This document shows, piece by piece, positions 51,138-60,390 of a DNA stretch of 64,000 nt. The DNA comes from Arthrobacter sp. NtRootA1 (GTDB lineage Bacteria > Actinomycetota > Actinomycetes > Actinomycetales > Micrococcaceae): assembly GCF_019976975.1 (NCBI RefSeq), contig NZ_AP024630.1:4030001-4094000 (forward strand), read 5' to 3'. The notes under the pieces were generated by a model. It did no database searches and was not told the DNA's origin. It worked only from the letters and a program-made list of their open reading frames with translations. Made by a program: the position numbers and the translations under genes. How positions within the stretch are numbered: the stretch's first letter is position 1; each line of letters begins with the position of its first letter.

Positions 51138-52814
51138 TTAGAGGTGGAGGCGGGACACGGCTTCCTGGCGCATGTCTACCTTCCGGACCTTGCCCGAGAC
51201 GGTCATCGGGAAGCTCTCGCGGACATCGACGTACCGCGGAATTTTGTAATGCGCCAGCTTGCCCCTGCAGTACTCGGCGATGTCCTCGGCGGTCAGGGTT
51301 TCCGCCCCCGGTTTGAGGATGATGCAGGCCATGAGCTCCTCCCCGTATTTGACATCCGGAACACCGATTACCTGCACGTCCTGGATGGACGGATGCAGAT
51401 ACAGGAACTCCTCGATCTCCCGGGGATAAATGTTCTCGCCGCCACGGATCACCATGTCCTTAATCCGGCCTTCGATCACCAGATACCCGTCCTCGTCCAT
51501 TCGGGCGAGGTCGCCCGTGTGCATCCAGCCCTCAACGTCAATGGCTTCCGCCGTCTTTTCCGGCTGGCCCCAGTAACCCTGCATCACCGCGTAGCCGCGC
51601 GTGCACAGTTCGCCGATGACACCGCGCTCCACCACTTCACCCGTACCCGGATCCACGATCCGGCTCTCAAGGTGCGGCATGGTCCTGCCAACCGTGCTGG
51701 TCCGATGTTCCAAAGTGTCCCCCGCCCGGGTCATGGTGGATACCGGCGAAGTCTCCGTCATGCCGTAGCAAATGGCCACGTCCACCATGTGCATCTCATC
51801 GATGACCCGGCGCATCACCTCCATGGGACACAGCGACCCCGCCATGACGCCCGTCCTGAGCGTAGAGAGATCGAACGTGGCGAAGTCGGGCAGCGCGAGC
51901 TCGGCAATGAACATGGTGGGCACGCCATAAAGCGATGTGCCGCCAAAGTCCTGCACGGCTTCCAACGCCGCGGACGGGTTGAATCCCCTGCTGGGGATGA
52001 TGGTAGCCGCCCCGAAGCTCAGGGCATTCAGGTTCCCGATCACCATTCCGAAGCAGTGGTAGAACGGGACCGGAATCACCACGCGGTCATGTTCCGTATA
52101 TCCCAGGAGGCGGCCGATCGAATGGCCGTTGTTGAGGATGCTGTGGTGCGTGAGGGTGGCACCTTTCGGGAAGCCCGTAGTGCCCGAGGTGTATTGAAGG
52201 TTGATGGGATCGTGCGGACCCAGTTCAGCCATGCGGTCCCGTAATGCAGAAGGCCCGACGCCGTCCGCCCGGGTCAGGAGTTCGGCGTATGTCACTTCGT
52301 GGCCGGCCTCGGGGACACCCGCCGAGAGGCCCGCAACCGGGTCCTCGGGGAGGAAGACGATCTCCCTGAGTTCGGGGCACGCACCGGCAGTCTCCCTGGC
52401 CATGCCCACGTAATCGCTGTTCTTATCGGAGGGCGCAGCCACGAGCATCCTCATGCCGTTCTGCCTGACCACGAACTCCAGTTCGTGTCTGCGATAAGCC
52501 GGGTTGACGTTGACGAGCACGGCCCCGATCTTTGCCGTGGCGTACTGCAGGATGGTCCACTCGGCACAGTTCGGGCTCCAGATGCCGATGCGCTCGCCTT
52601 TCTCCACGCCTTGGGCGAGGAGCGCGCGGGCGAGGTGATCGACGTCGTCGTTAAGCTTTTCGTAGCTCCACCGACGGGCGTCCCCGCCGGGTGTGGCAGC
52701 TGCTTCGATCAGGGCGTCCCTGAGCGGAAACTGCGCTGCGATTCGTTCAAAATTGGCACCGATGGTCTCTTCTAGCAGCGGGACGTCAGTGTCTCCGGCG
52801 GTGTAGGACAACAT
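51138..52814 (-). CDS. AMP-binding acyl-CoA synthetase
   Basis: The 558-residue ANL-family enzyme has the phosphate loop YTSGTTGFPKGA, the ATP motifs YGMTETSPVSTM and WMHTGDLARMDEDGYLVI, and a C-terminal lid with catalytic Lys region (TVSGKVRKVDMR). It activates a carboxylic acid, probably a fatty or branched acid, to the CoA thioester. The substrate range cannot be told. The stop is 4 bp from palindrome B. Confidence 0.93.
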   Translation of the reverse strand: MLSYTAGDTDVPLLEETIGANFERIAAQFPLRDALIEAAATPGGDARRWSYEKLNDDVDHLARALLAQGVEKGERIGIWSPNCAEWTILQYATAKIGAVLVNVNPAYRRHELEFVVRQNGMRMLVAAPSDKNSDYVGMARETAGACPELREIVFLPEDPVAGLSAGVPEAGHEVTYAELLTRADGVGPSALRDRMAELGPHDPINLQYTSGTTGFPKGATLTHHSILNNGHSIGRLLGYTEHDRVVIPVPFYHCFGMVIGNLNALSFGAATIIPSRGFNPSAALEAVQDFGGTSLYGVPTMFIAELALPDFATFDLSTLRTGVMAGSLCPMEVMRRVIDEMHMVDVAICYGMTETSPVSTMTRAGDTLEHRTSTVGRTMPHLESRIVDPGTGEVVERGVIGELCTRGYAVMQGYWGQPEKTAEAIDVEGWMHTGDLARMDEDGYLVIEGRIKDMVIRGGENIYPREIEEFLYLHPSIQDVQVIGVPDVKYGEELMACIILKPGAETLTAEDIAEYCRGKLAHYKIPRYVDVRESFPMTVSGKVRKVDMRQEAVSRLHL

Positions 52815-52897
52815 GACCGAACGCTACCAAGACCGTCCGCGCAACAGAACCGTAAAGTGGACATTCCGCTCCGTGTCCTCCCGGTAGGGTTGGATCC

Positions 52898-53176
52898 ATG
52901 AGTGCACCCATCGACCTGCAGGCCACGTTCATCCCCAACGACGGCGAATTCTTCCGCGTGAAGCTCGCCTTGGAAATCGCGATCGACGAGGTCGTCAACG
53001 AGCCCGGCTGCATCCGTTATGAACTGACCGAAGCCACTGAGGAGAAGCTGGTGCTCACAGAGCGCTGGGAGTCTGAGGAGGCCTTGGAGAAGCACTCCAA
53101 GGGCATTGCCGTCCAGGACCTGAACGAGTCCCTCAGCGCCCTGCTTGCCGAGCCGGTCAAGCTCGAACGGCTCTAA
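52898..53176 (+). CDS. Antibiotic biosynthesis monooxygenase-like (ABM) protein
   Basis: The 92-residue protein has the small dimeric ferredoxin-like ABM fold (DLQATFIPNDGEFFRVKLAL, EPGCIRYELTEATEEKLVLT, ERWESEEALEKHSKG). Relatives are quinol monooxygenases of the YgiN type. It is divergent from the acyl-CoA synthetase and ends at a strong hairpin. No specific substrate is suggested. Confidence 0.85.
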   Translation: MSAPIDLQATFIPNDGEFFRVKLALEIAIDEVVNEPGCIRYELTEATEEKLVLTERWESEEALEKHSKGIAVQDLNESLSALLAEPVKLERL

Positions 53177-53231
53177 TCTCTCCCAGCACCAGCTCAGCGA
53201 AACCGCTGCAAAACTGCGGGAACGCCTTTAA

Positions 53232-53269
53232 ACATCGAGGCCGCCGGAACTCTCCGGCGGCCTCGATGT
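53232..53269. terminator. Bidirectional terminator between ABM and thioredoxin genes
   Basis: ACATCGAGGCCGCCGGA (53232-53248) and TCCGGCGGCCTCGATGT (53253-53269) are perfect inverted copies around a 4-nt loop. It lies between two convergent genes. Confidence 0.9.
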
Positions 53270-53296
53270 GCTTCCGGCGATTTCGCCGGGTTGGTA

Positions 53297-53674
53297 CTAG
53301 CTTTCCTGGGCCTCGGCACGTGCCTTGGCCACATGGGCGTGGACTTCTTCCATGTCCAGGCCCTTCACGGCCTCAATGACCTGCTCCAGCTGCGGGCCGT
53401 TGAGGGCACCCGGCTGCGAGAAGACAAGCACTTTCTCACGGAATGCCATGAGCGTCGGGATAGACGTAATCCCGGCTTCGGCGGCGAGCTGCTGCTCAGC
53501 CTCGGTGTCCACTTTCGCGAAGACCACGTCCGGGTGCTTCTCAGAAGCTGCCCCATAAGTGGGCGCAAACTGGCGGCACGGGGCGCACCAGGCAGCCCAG
53601 AAATCCACCAGGACAATGTCATTGCCTTCGATGGTCGATGCGAACTGTTCTCCAGTGATGTCAACTGTAGCCAT
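53297..53674 (-). CDS. trxA: Thioredoxin
   Basis: The 125-residue protein is a thioredoxin with active-site Cys pair C30-C33 in FWAAWCAPCRQF, a variant of WCGPC with Ala for Gly. The cis-Pro region reads ITSIPTLMAFREKVLV. The last 20 residues are polar and charged. It reduces disulfides in the cytoplasm. It is convergent with the ABM gene. Confidence 0.93.
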   Translation of the reverse strand: MATVDITGEQFASTIEGNDIVLVDFWAAWCAPCRQFAPTYGAASEKHPDVVFAKVDTEAEQQLAAEAGITSIPTLMAFREKVLVFSQPGALNGPQLEQVIEAVKGLDMEEVHAHVAKARAEAQES

Positions 53675-53755
53675 GTTTCCACGGTACGCGACCCCGCTCG
53701 CTAAGTCCCGTGGAGAGGGGCGTTGTTCGCTTCCCGCGTCACCGGGAATAAACGG

Positions 53756-55597
53756 CTACTTGCCCAGAACGTACTTGAGCGCGGACGCGTAGAGCGGAGC
53801 CACCTTGTTGTGTCCGGTTTGGTTCATGTGCACATCATCCAGATAGTTCCAGGTGGCCCCGGCGATAGTTGCTGTGCCGGCCATCGAGATACGGGGCCAG
53901 CCCCGGACAGCGGCTTCGCGGGTCAAGAGCCCGTCCACCCATCGACGTTGGAAATGGCTGGCGTCATAGCGGGAGAGAACCCCGGTGACAAGGATCGTGC
54001 TGCGGGGATATTTGCGGCGCAGTTCATCCCACAACCGGTTGGCTTGGGACAGGATCGCGGCATCGGTGGCAAAAATCCGGGCGTCGTTTCCGCCAAGTGT
54101 GACCACCACCAGCCCTGGGTTCCCTTGGGGCAAAAGGATCCGATCCAGGAGCACGGCATCCGTCGCTGAATTGCCACCGACCGCGGGGCTCCCCGAAACG
54201 TATCCGATCCCACCGATGCTCCGGACCACCTGGCGGGTATAGCCAGCGGCTCGGGCACCCTGTTCGCCCCATGAGTCAAGGTCCAGCTGCGAGTCGCCAA
54301 GGAAGACCACTGTGGAGGCGTCCACTGCTTCGGCTGAATACAACTCCTGCGTGGAATCGTTCCAGATGGTTTCCAACTTTTGGAAGGCCACGTGGGAGCC
54401 CCTGGCATCGGACCAGGTATCGCGGACCGGCCAGCCGAACTCGCCCGGATTGATGGACCACACTTTGTACGTCGGGTGCCCTACGATCCGTGCTCCCGTG
54501 GCCGGCCCCCACACAAGCCAGCCGTTGACGAACTGCTGCACCAGTCCCCCGGCACGAGGCAGTTTGTCCGTGAGGGGCAAGCCCAACTGTCCGGCAGCTC
54601 CACCCAGGGAAACGTAGCGGTTGTGGACGTCGCCATAGGTGGTTGAATGCGCACCCGTTGCCGCCGACCAATAGACCGTGCCGCCCTGGAAAAGTTGGTA
54701 GACGAAGTCGTTTTGCCGGTATTCCTCGCTGACCGGATACCCCAAGGCACCGTTCTGGCCTCCAGTCGCGGACCAGTAACTACGGATAGCTCCCGTCAAG
54801 GCCCTCGCGCCGGTGGCGGGCGACCAGATGATGGTGCCGTGCTGGTACTGCTGTGCGGAGCCACCGTTGCGCAGGCCGGTAGCTTCATCCGACGTGGGAT
54901 AGCCAAATTCGCCGCCTTCCAGCCCCGATTGGCGCCAGCGCTCACGTATGGCGCCCATGGAGGGATGGGCCCCAGTTGCAGGGGACCACACGACAAAGCC
55001 GCGCTCGAAGAGCTGGTAGGCACCGCCGTCGGGCAGTCCTGTGCGTTCGCTGCCAGCCGGGTACCCGAGGAAACCAGCCTCAAAACCCGCTCTCCCCCAC
55101 GCCAAGTGGATGGACCCTGTTGTGCGTTGGGCTCCAGTGGCTGCCGAGTAGCTGATCGCTCCTCGTTCGAAGAGTTGCTTGGAACCACCGTTACGCAGGC
55201 CGCTGACTGTGTCTGTTGTGGGATAGCCGTGATAGCCCGCGGGGCCATCGGCTTCCCACCATGCGTTGCGGACTGGTCCATTGACCACCACCCGCGCTCC
55301 CGTGCGGGCCGACCAAGCGATATCGCCACCGAGGAACCGTTGCACGCAGCCGGTGCTGGAGCATTCCTCAGCTGCCGTGGGCCGGATCAGCACGCTTCGC
55401 GCCCAGGTGCTCGTGCTGTAAAGCTGCCCGATGGCACCCGTAACGGGAGGGGTGGAAGTCTCAAGCTGGATGCTCGCCGACGGCACGGCTTGCACCGGTA
55501 CCGAGGTTCCGAGCTGGCCAAGGACCAACAGCAGCGCCGCCACTGATCCGGCGATTTTGCTTTTCTTCAAGGACGAAGCCGACCCTGCACAACCCAC
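53756..55597 (-). CDS. Secreted LGFP-repeat protein with SGNH hydrolase domain
   Basis: The 613-residue protein starts with GTG and has a signal peptide (KKSKIAGSVAALLLVLGQLG, cleavage after about PVQA). From about 85 to 390 it has six LGFP-type units built on WSPATGA...G.FGYP, expected to bind the cell-wall envelope. From about 430 to 613 lies an SGNH/GDSL hydrolase with FLGDSQ (Ser436), GGND (502-505) and DDVHMNQTGH (D587, H590). It may deacylate a wall glycan or lipid outside the membrane. Confidence 0.9.
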   Translation of the reverse strand: MGCAGSASSLKKSKIAGSVAALLLVLGQLGTSVPVQAVPSASIQLETSTPPVTGAIGQLYSTSTWARSVLIRPTAAEECSSTGCVQRFLGGDIAWSARTGARVVVNGPVRNAWWEADGPAGYHGYPTTDTVSGLRNGGSKQLFERGAISYSAATGAQRTTGSIHLAWGRAGFEAGFLGYPAGSERTGLPDGGAYQLFERGFVVWSPATGAHPSMGAIRERWRQSGLEGGEFGYPTSDEATGLRNGGSAQQYQHGTIIWSPATGARALTGAIRSYWSATGGQNGALGYPVSEEYRQNDFVYQLFQGGTVYWSAATGAHSTTYGDVHNRYVSLGGAAGQLGLPLTDKLPRAGGLVQQFVNGWLVWGPATGARIVGHPTYKVWSINPGEFGWPVRDTWSDARGSHVAFQKLETIWNDSTQELYSAEAVDASTVVFLGDSQLDLDSWGEQGARAAGYTRQVVRSIGGIGYVSGSPAVGGNSATDAVLLDRILLPQGNPGLVVVTLGGNDARIFATDAAILSQANRLWDELRRKYPRSTILVTGVLSRYDASHFQRRWVDGLLTREAAVRGWPRISMAGTATIAGATWNYLDDVHMNQTGHNKVAPLYASALKYVLGK

Positions 55598-55768
55598 TTA
55601 TCTACCCCTGCATCTTCGGACCCATGGGCCCCGTCACTGCTCCCCCACGAAGACAGTGAAGCCAGTATCTTCGACGCCGGGACTTCATGCAGCGACGACT
55701 CAACGTTCGGTGTCACATCGTTATGTTCGCGGCCTCTTGATCGCGATTGAACAAGTGTTTAGTGTATG

Positions 55769-55780
55769 AAACATGCGTTT
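55769..55780. promoter_or_regulatory. Candidate TetR operator at the start codon
   Basis: AAACATGCGTTT (AAAC-ATGC-GTTT) is an inverted repeat over the ATG of the TetR gene at 55773. A TTGATC (55738-55743) and TAGTGT 17 bp later may form the promoter. Autoregulation is an inference. Confidence 0.4.
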
Positions 55781-56450
55781 AACCGCAGAGGATTTAACCA
55801 CCCGGGCGCGCATTCGCGATGCCGCAATCGGGCTGTTCGGCCGCGATGGTTTCGGCCCTGCCACCGTCCGGGCGGTCGCCTCTGCGGCGGGGGTCAGCCC
55901 CGGCTTGGTGATCCACCATTTCGGCAGCAAGGCAGGTCTGCGCGAAGCATGCGACCAGCATGTCCTTGCGCAGACCGCCAGCCAGGGCAAGGAGAAAACC
56001 GACCCCGCCACTACACGTCAATTGATCCAGGACTACCTCAACCATCCGGACCAGTACGCCGATGAGATCGCCTACATTCGGCGCTCCCTGGGGGACGAAT
56101 CCGAGGCTGGCGACGCATTCTTCGACGCCGTTGTGCGCCAGACGCAGGACGTTATCGAGGCCGGGATCGCCGCCGGCACAATCCGCGAATTCGACGACGT
56201 CCGATCCACCGCCGTCGTCGTCGCGTCAAACAGCCTCTCCATGCTCATGCTCGGCAGGCACCTCTCACGGGCGCTGGGAGCGGACGTAATAGAACCGCAC
56301 GGCATAGGACCGGAACTGCTGCGGCAACTGACCGTCCCCGCGCTGGACATCTACACCAACGGCTTCTATGCGGATTCGCGATTCCTGGATGCGGCCCGCG
56401 ACGCCCTGCAACAAGACACCAACAACCAAGGAAGGGAGCATGCCCCGTGA
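55773..56450 (+). CDS. TetR-family transcriptional regulator
   Basis: The 225-residue protein has an N-terminal TetR helix-turn-helix (LTTRARIRDAAIGLFGRDGF, VRAVASAAGVSPGLVIHHFGS) and a helical ligand-binding domain. The start has almost no leader: it overlaps the candidate operator AAACATGCGTTT (55769-55780). It overlaps the ABC ATPase gene by 4 nt and is the likely regulator of the exporter that follows. The ligand is not predictable. Confidence 0.9.
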   Translation: MRLTAEDLTTRARIRDAAIGLFGRDGFGPATVRAVASAAGVSPGLVIHHFGSKAGLREACDQHVLAQTASQGKEKTDPATTRQLIQDYLNHPDQYADEIAYIRRSLGDESEAGDAFFDAVVRQTQDVIEAGIAAGTIREFDDVRSTAVVVASNSLSMLMLGRHLSRALGADVIEPHGIGPELLRQLTVPALDIYTNGFYADSRFLDAARDALQQDTNNQGREHAP

Positions 56451-57433
56451 CCCAGGCAATCGTCGTCGAAGGGTTGCGCAAGAAGTTCGGCCAGCGCGAG
56501 GTCCTCCACGGACTCGATTTCGCCGTCGAACCGGGAACGGTCTTCGGCGTTATTGGACCGAATGGAGCGGGCAAAACCACCACCATGCGCTGCCTGCTGG
56601 ATATCATCCGGCCAAGCGCGGGAACCATTTCAGTGTTGGGGCGGGATCCACGCCGCGCCGGAACCGGGCTGCGCCGAAGGATCGGTTATCTCCCGGGCGA
56701 ACTTCACTTGGAGAACCGAACCACGGGCCGGCGCATGCTTGAACACTTCGCCGCTATCAGCGGCCCGGTAGAGCCCAAGTATGTTAACGAGTTGGCAGAG
56801 CGGCTGGATCTGGATTTGGACCGGCAGACCCGCAAGCTCTCCAAGGGGAACAAGCAGAAGCTCGGCCTGCTGCAGGCATTTATGCACCGCCCCGAGCTCC
56901 TGGTGCTCGATGAACCAACCAGCGGCCTGGATCCCCTGGTCCAACAGGAGTTCCATGCACTGGTCCGCGAAGTGGTGGACGGCGGCGCAACGGTCTTCCT
57001 CAGCTCACACGTCCTGAGCGAGGTCCAGCAGGCCGCCGACACCGTAGCTATCCTCCGCGATGGCGGCATCGTGACAATCTCCACTGTTGAGGCCTTGCGG
57101 AACGCGGCTGTACGGCAGTTGCGGTTCAACGCGGCCGGCGCGGAAGCGAACGACGTCGGCGCGCTGCTGGCGCGAGTGCCTGGCGTCGCCAACGTTGTGC
57201 TGCGGGAGCTTCCCGGCGACGGCGCAGCGGAAGCCGCCGTCGAAGCAACGGCGACACTTTCCGGTCAGGTCCAGCCACTGGTGCAGGAGCTGGCTCGGCT
57301 GAACCTCAAAAACCTCGTCCTGGAGGAACCGGATTTGGAGGAGGCCGTGTTGACTCTCTACACGGGGCACTATGTGGGGAATGGAAATGGACACAAATCC
57401 GTGAGCCACACGGAAGGAGCGCACCATGCCTAG
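56447..57433 (+). CDS. ABC exporter ATPase
   Basis: The 328-residue ATPase has Walker A GPNGAGKTTT, signature LSKGNKQKLGLLQAFMHRPE, Walker B LLVLDEPTSGLDPL and the switch region FLSSHVLSEVQQA. The C-terminal 100 residues form the accessory domain of the CcmA/DrrA type. It makes an exporter with the membrane protein downstream (8-nt overlap). TetR control and two-subunit structure suggest drug or lipid efflux; the substrate is unknown. Confidence 0.92.
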   Translation: MTQAIVVEGLRKKFGQREVLHGLDFAVEPGTVFGVIGPNGAGKTTTMRCLLDIIRPSAGTISVLGRDPRRAGTGLRRRIGYLPGELHLENRTTGRRMLEHFAAISGPVEPKYVNELAERLDLDLDRQTRKLSKGNKQKLGLLQAFMHRPELLVLDEPTSGLDPLVQQEFHALVREVVDGGATVFLSSHVLSEVQQAADTVAILRDGGIVTISTVEALRNAAVRQLRFNAAGAEANDVGALLARVPGVANVVLRELPGDGAAEAAVEATATLSGQVQPLVQELARLNLKNLVLEEPDLEEAVLTLYTGHYVGNGNGHKSVSHTEGAHHA

Positions 57434-58226
57434 GTTCCTCCCCCTCTTCACCAAAGCCTTGACAGACTCGTGGCGGTCCACCCTCGCGTGGGCCTTGGGA
57501 CTGACGGGCGCGATCATGCTGTACCTGCCCCTTTATCCGTCCATCGGGGGCAGCGCGCAAATGCAGCAAATGATCGACGCACTCCCCCAAGAGATGACCA
57601 AAGCCCTGAACTATGACCAGATAGCCACCGGACCTGGTTATACACAGGCCACCATGTTCGGCCTGATCGGTTTCCTGCTGATGTCCATGGCATCCGTAGG
57701 CTGGGGCGCGGCTGCAGTGGGCGGGGACGAAGAATCGGGGCTGCTGGAATTGACCCTTGCCCATAGCGTGACCCGAATCCAGGTGGTCCTTGAACGAGCC
57801 CTGGCACTCGTGGTGCGCGTCGGGATCCTTTCGGCCTTGGTCTTCCTGCTGGTGCTGGTGCTGAACGGGCCCTCGAAACTGGACATCGACGTCGGGCATC
57901 TCTTCGGCGCGGTAGTGCTGTTTGCCGCTTTGGCACTGCTGAGTGGAACAGCGGCGCTGTGCGTGGGTGCGCTGACGGGGCGGAAGGTCTATGCAATTGC
58001 TGCCGGTGCGGCCGTCGCCGTCCTCGGCTATGTCTTCAACGCTGTTGGGAGGCAAAGCCCCGACGTCGACTGGCTGCTGAACCTTTCGCCGTACCACTGG
58101 GCGTACGGCAATTCACCGATAACGAACGGCGCTGATTGGGGAGCGGCTGCAGGCTTACTTGGTATCTCCGCGGCGCTTATCGCCCTGGGCGCGGTTGCGC
58201 TTCAGCGGCGGGACGTAGGTGTTTGA
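57426..58226 (+). CDS. ABC exporter membrane subunit
   Basis: The 266-residue protein has six predicted transmembrane helices and the ABC-2-type layout. A short first cytoplasmic segment (PRFLPLFTKALTDSWRSTLAW) precedes them. A large extracellular loop lies between helices 1 and 2 and holds the KALNYDQIATGPGYTQ segment. It overlaps the ATPase gene by 8 nt and completes the TetR-ATPase-permease unit. Confidence 0.88.
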   Translation: MPRFLPLFTKALTDSWRSTLAWALGLTGAIMLYLPLYPSIGGSAQMQQMIDALPQEMTKALNYDQIATGPGYTQATMFGLIGFLLMSMASVGWGAAAVGGDEESGLLELTLAHSVTRIQVVLERALALVVRVGILSALVFLLVLVLNGPSKLDIDVGHLFGAVVLFAALALLSGTAALCVGALTGRKVYAIAAGAAVAVLGYVFNAVGRQSPDVDWLLNLSPYHWAYGNSPITNGADWGAAAGLLGISAALIALGAVALQRRDVGV

Positions 58227-58232
58227 GCTCCC

Positions 58233-58778
58233 CTAGGCCCACATATGCGGAGCTGGCCGGCGCGCTCCTGGGAGCGCATTGTTTTCCCGCCACTCATGGA
58301 TCCACTCCGGTAATTCCAGATCAGCCGGTGGCGCGCCGAACTCAGCAATGATCTCCTCCTGCGTCACTGGCTTCCCCTTGCTTACCAGGCGCGTTGCGAT
58401 GTGGGCGCGTGCGTAAATCTCGCCGTCCACCACCATGCGCTGCTCAAAGTAGATAGCTTTGGTGTCCAGTCCGATGATGCGCGTTTCGATGGTGTAGCGC
58501 TGCCAGAGTTGCAATGACTTGCGGAAAGAGATGGTCTCTCCGGCTGCAACGGGGCTCCAACCGCGTCTGCGCATCTTTTTCCAGATACCGCTCCGAACCA
58601 TGAGGTCGAAACGGCCAAGGTCCATTAAGGAGAAATACATACCGTTGTTCACATGCATCGCGATGTCGATGTCCGTCGGCAGAACCCGCAGGGGCAGCGA
58701 GGACGCTTCCCAAGCACCCAAGGGTGAACGCTTGGATGAAGTAAACAGCAGCATGAGGGTGCGAAGAAGCAAATGCAT
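58233..58778 (-). CDS. Acyl-CoA thioesterase (4HBT hot-dog, THEM6-like)
   Basis: From the ATG at 58778 the protein is 181 residues with a hot-dog fold: RVLPTDIDIAMHVNNGMYFSLM, then FEQRMVVDGEIYARAHIATRLV. The Asp near DIDIAMHVNN is where the 4HBT family places its catalytic carboxylate. The N-terminus carries a hydrophobic stretch (LLLRTLMLLF). It would hydrolyse acyl-CoA. Longer reading frames upstream lack support. It is convergent with the ABC exporter genes. Confidence 0.85.
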   Translation of the reverse strand: MHLLLRTLMLLFTSSKRSPLGAWEASSLPLRVLPTDIDIAMHVNNGMYFSLMDLGRFDLMVRSGIWKKMRRRGWSPVAAGETISFRKSLQLWQRYTIETRIIGLDTKAIYFEQRMVVDGEIYARAHIATRLVSKGKPVTQEEIIAEFGAPPADLELPEWIHEWRENNALPGARRPAPHMWA

Positions 58779-58968
58779 GCAATCAATGTTACTTGCGAGT
58801 AACTTCCGGGGGAATAGGCCGACCGCATGGTGGACATGCTGCAGGCGCCGCGGTAGTACATCCGGGGCTTTATGTCCAACGATTGCACAAACGTTTACCG
58901 CCAGTTCATCCATCCCGTGCACAATATCTGAAACCCGGAAACACCGACTCACACCTAGGGAGATCCCT

Positions 58969-59190
58969 TTGAGCACACTGCAAACCACGAAGCCGCACGC
59001 CGACGTCTGGCCCGAGCTCGCCCGGCACCAGGACGTCGTGCTCCGGGACGCCCGGGGCAACCGCATCGAAGGAACCATCGACGGCATGACCGATGACCGC
59101 AGCACTCTCTGGGTTCAGCTCAAGGGCGGTTTGGGCCGGCAACTGGTTCACCACATGGACGGATACTGGCTGGAGACGCCCAGCGTCTGA
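58969..59190 (+). CDS. Small hypothetical protein
   Basis: The 73-residue protein starts with TTG at 58969 behind GGGAG. It is soluble and charged, with RHQDVVLRDARGNRIEGTID and TLWVQLKGGLGRQLVHHMDG as possible beta strands, reminiscent of a small beta-barrel fold. No family is recognised. It lies between the divergent thioesterase and the ion-channel gene (45 bp downstream), and may be cotranscribed with the channel. Confidence 0.7.
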   Translation: MSTLQTTKPHADVWPELARHQDVVLRDARGNRIEGTIDGMTDDRSTLWVQLKGGLGRQLVHHMDGYWLETPSV

Positions 59191-59235
59191 TCCGTTTTCA
59201 GTGGCGTGCGTTGCTGCTGTGGCTAGGATTCCCGT

Positions 59236-60024
59236 ATGACTCAAGCGCGATACCGGGACCTCGTCGAATGGCCCCTGATGGCGACCGCACTGATTTTCCT
59301 CGCGGCATATGCCTGGCAGGTCATAGGACGGGTAGACGGCGCGGCCGGCCTTCCCTTCGAAATAATCCTCTGGATTACCTGGGGGATCTTCGCGCTGGAC
59401 TACTTCGCCAACCTTTGGCTGGCCGAGGATCGAAGGCGATGGTTCATCTGGAACCTGCATGAGCTCCTCATCGTGGTGCTCCCCTTCTTCCGGCCACTCC
59501 GACTCCTTCGGCTAGTCACTCTCCTGTCCGTACTGCAACGCACCGTGGGAGAAACCCTGCGCGGACGCGTCGCCACATACGTTGCAGGGTCGGCCGCCAT
59601 GTTGGTGCTTATCGGCGCCTTGGCAGTCCTTGATGTGGAACAGAACGCCCCGGACGCCAAGATCCTGACCTTCGGCGACGCTGCATGGTGGGCCATCACC
59701 ACCATCACCACAGTTGGCTACGGAGACCTCTACCCCGTCACCCCCATCGGCAGGATCGTGGCGGCAGCGCTCATGATGAGCGGGATTGCCGTCCTGGGTA
59801 TCGTGACGGCCTCCATTGCCTCGTGGCTGGTGCAACGAATCGAGGAAAACGCAGAAGACGTGGCTGCCGCCGCGGAAACCAAAGCAGCAGCCGCCGAAGA
59901 ACCGGTCCGCGCTGAGTTGGCAGACCTTGTCACTGAAATTGCAGCGCTGCGGCGTGAGATCGCCGAGCTTCGGGAGAGCGCGGTTGCTGGGCGTGACACT
60001 GGCACGGAGTCAACGGCCAGCTGA
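59236..60024 (+). CDS. Voltage-sensor-type potassium channel
   Basis: The 262-residue protein has about six transmembrane segments, an S4-like helix with regular arginines (RPLRLLRLVTLL, about 86-97) and the selectivity filter TTVGYGD at 158-164. A coiled-coil tail of about 60 residues (ADLVTEIAALRREIAELRES) probably forms the tetramer. It conducts K+ across the membrane; gating by voltage is inferred from the S4 helix. Confidence 0.93.
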   Translation: MTQARYRDLVEWPLMATALIFLAAYAWQVIGRVDGAAGLPFEIILWITWGIFALDYFANLWLAEDRRRWFIWNLHELLIVVLPFFRPLRLLRLVTLLSVLQRTVGETLRGRVATYVAGSAAMLVLIGALAVLDVEQNAPDAKILTFGDAAWWAITTITTVGYGDLYPVTPIGRIVAAALMMSGIAVLGIVTASIASWLVQRIEENAEDVAAAAETKAAAAEEPVRAELADLVTEIAALRREIAELRESAVAGRDTGTESTAS

Positions 60025-60139
60025 GAAGTCCCGGAATCGTTCGAATTCCCCTCCGCACAAGGGTGAGGTCAGCGAACAAGAGCGGGAGCCGCGGGTTCCC
60101 TGGCCCCGCATTCCTGACGCGTGTACCCTCGAACGCGAA

Positions 60140-60171
60140 AAATCCCCGGAACCTGTTGGTTCCGGGGATTT
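60140..60171 (-). terminator. Terminator of the tRNA-Tyr gene
   Basis: AAATCCCCGGAACC (60140-60153) pairs perfectly with GGTTCCGGGGATTT (60158-60171) around TGTT. The minus strand continues into TTTTTC. It lies downstream of the tRNA gene. Confidence 0.9.
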
Positions 60172-60180
60172 CCCATTGGG

Positions 60181-60262
60181 TGGCAGATGAGGGATTCGAA
60201 CCCCCGTAGGCGTTGCCAGCTGATTTACAGTCAGCCCCCTTTGGCCGCTCGGGTAATCTGCC
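60181..60262 (-). tRNA. tRNA-Tyr (GTA anticodon)
   Basis: The 82-nt type II tRNA has acceptor stem GGCAGAT/ATCTGCC, anticodon loop CTGTAAA on stem CTGA/TCAG, a long variable arm and T-loop TTCGAAT, which is canonical in contrast to the tRNA-Met and tRNA-Thr of this window. No CCA is encoded. A perfect terminator follows. Confidence 0.95.
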
Positions 60263-60390
60263 GAACTTCAAAAGAAGATCACTTCCGGAGACCGTTTCTT
60301 TTCGATCCGGTAACCGAAGGCAGAGACAACCTTACAGAACTTCCGGCCAAGAATCTAATCGAGGGCAGACACGCCCGAATGGCCTGTATT

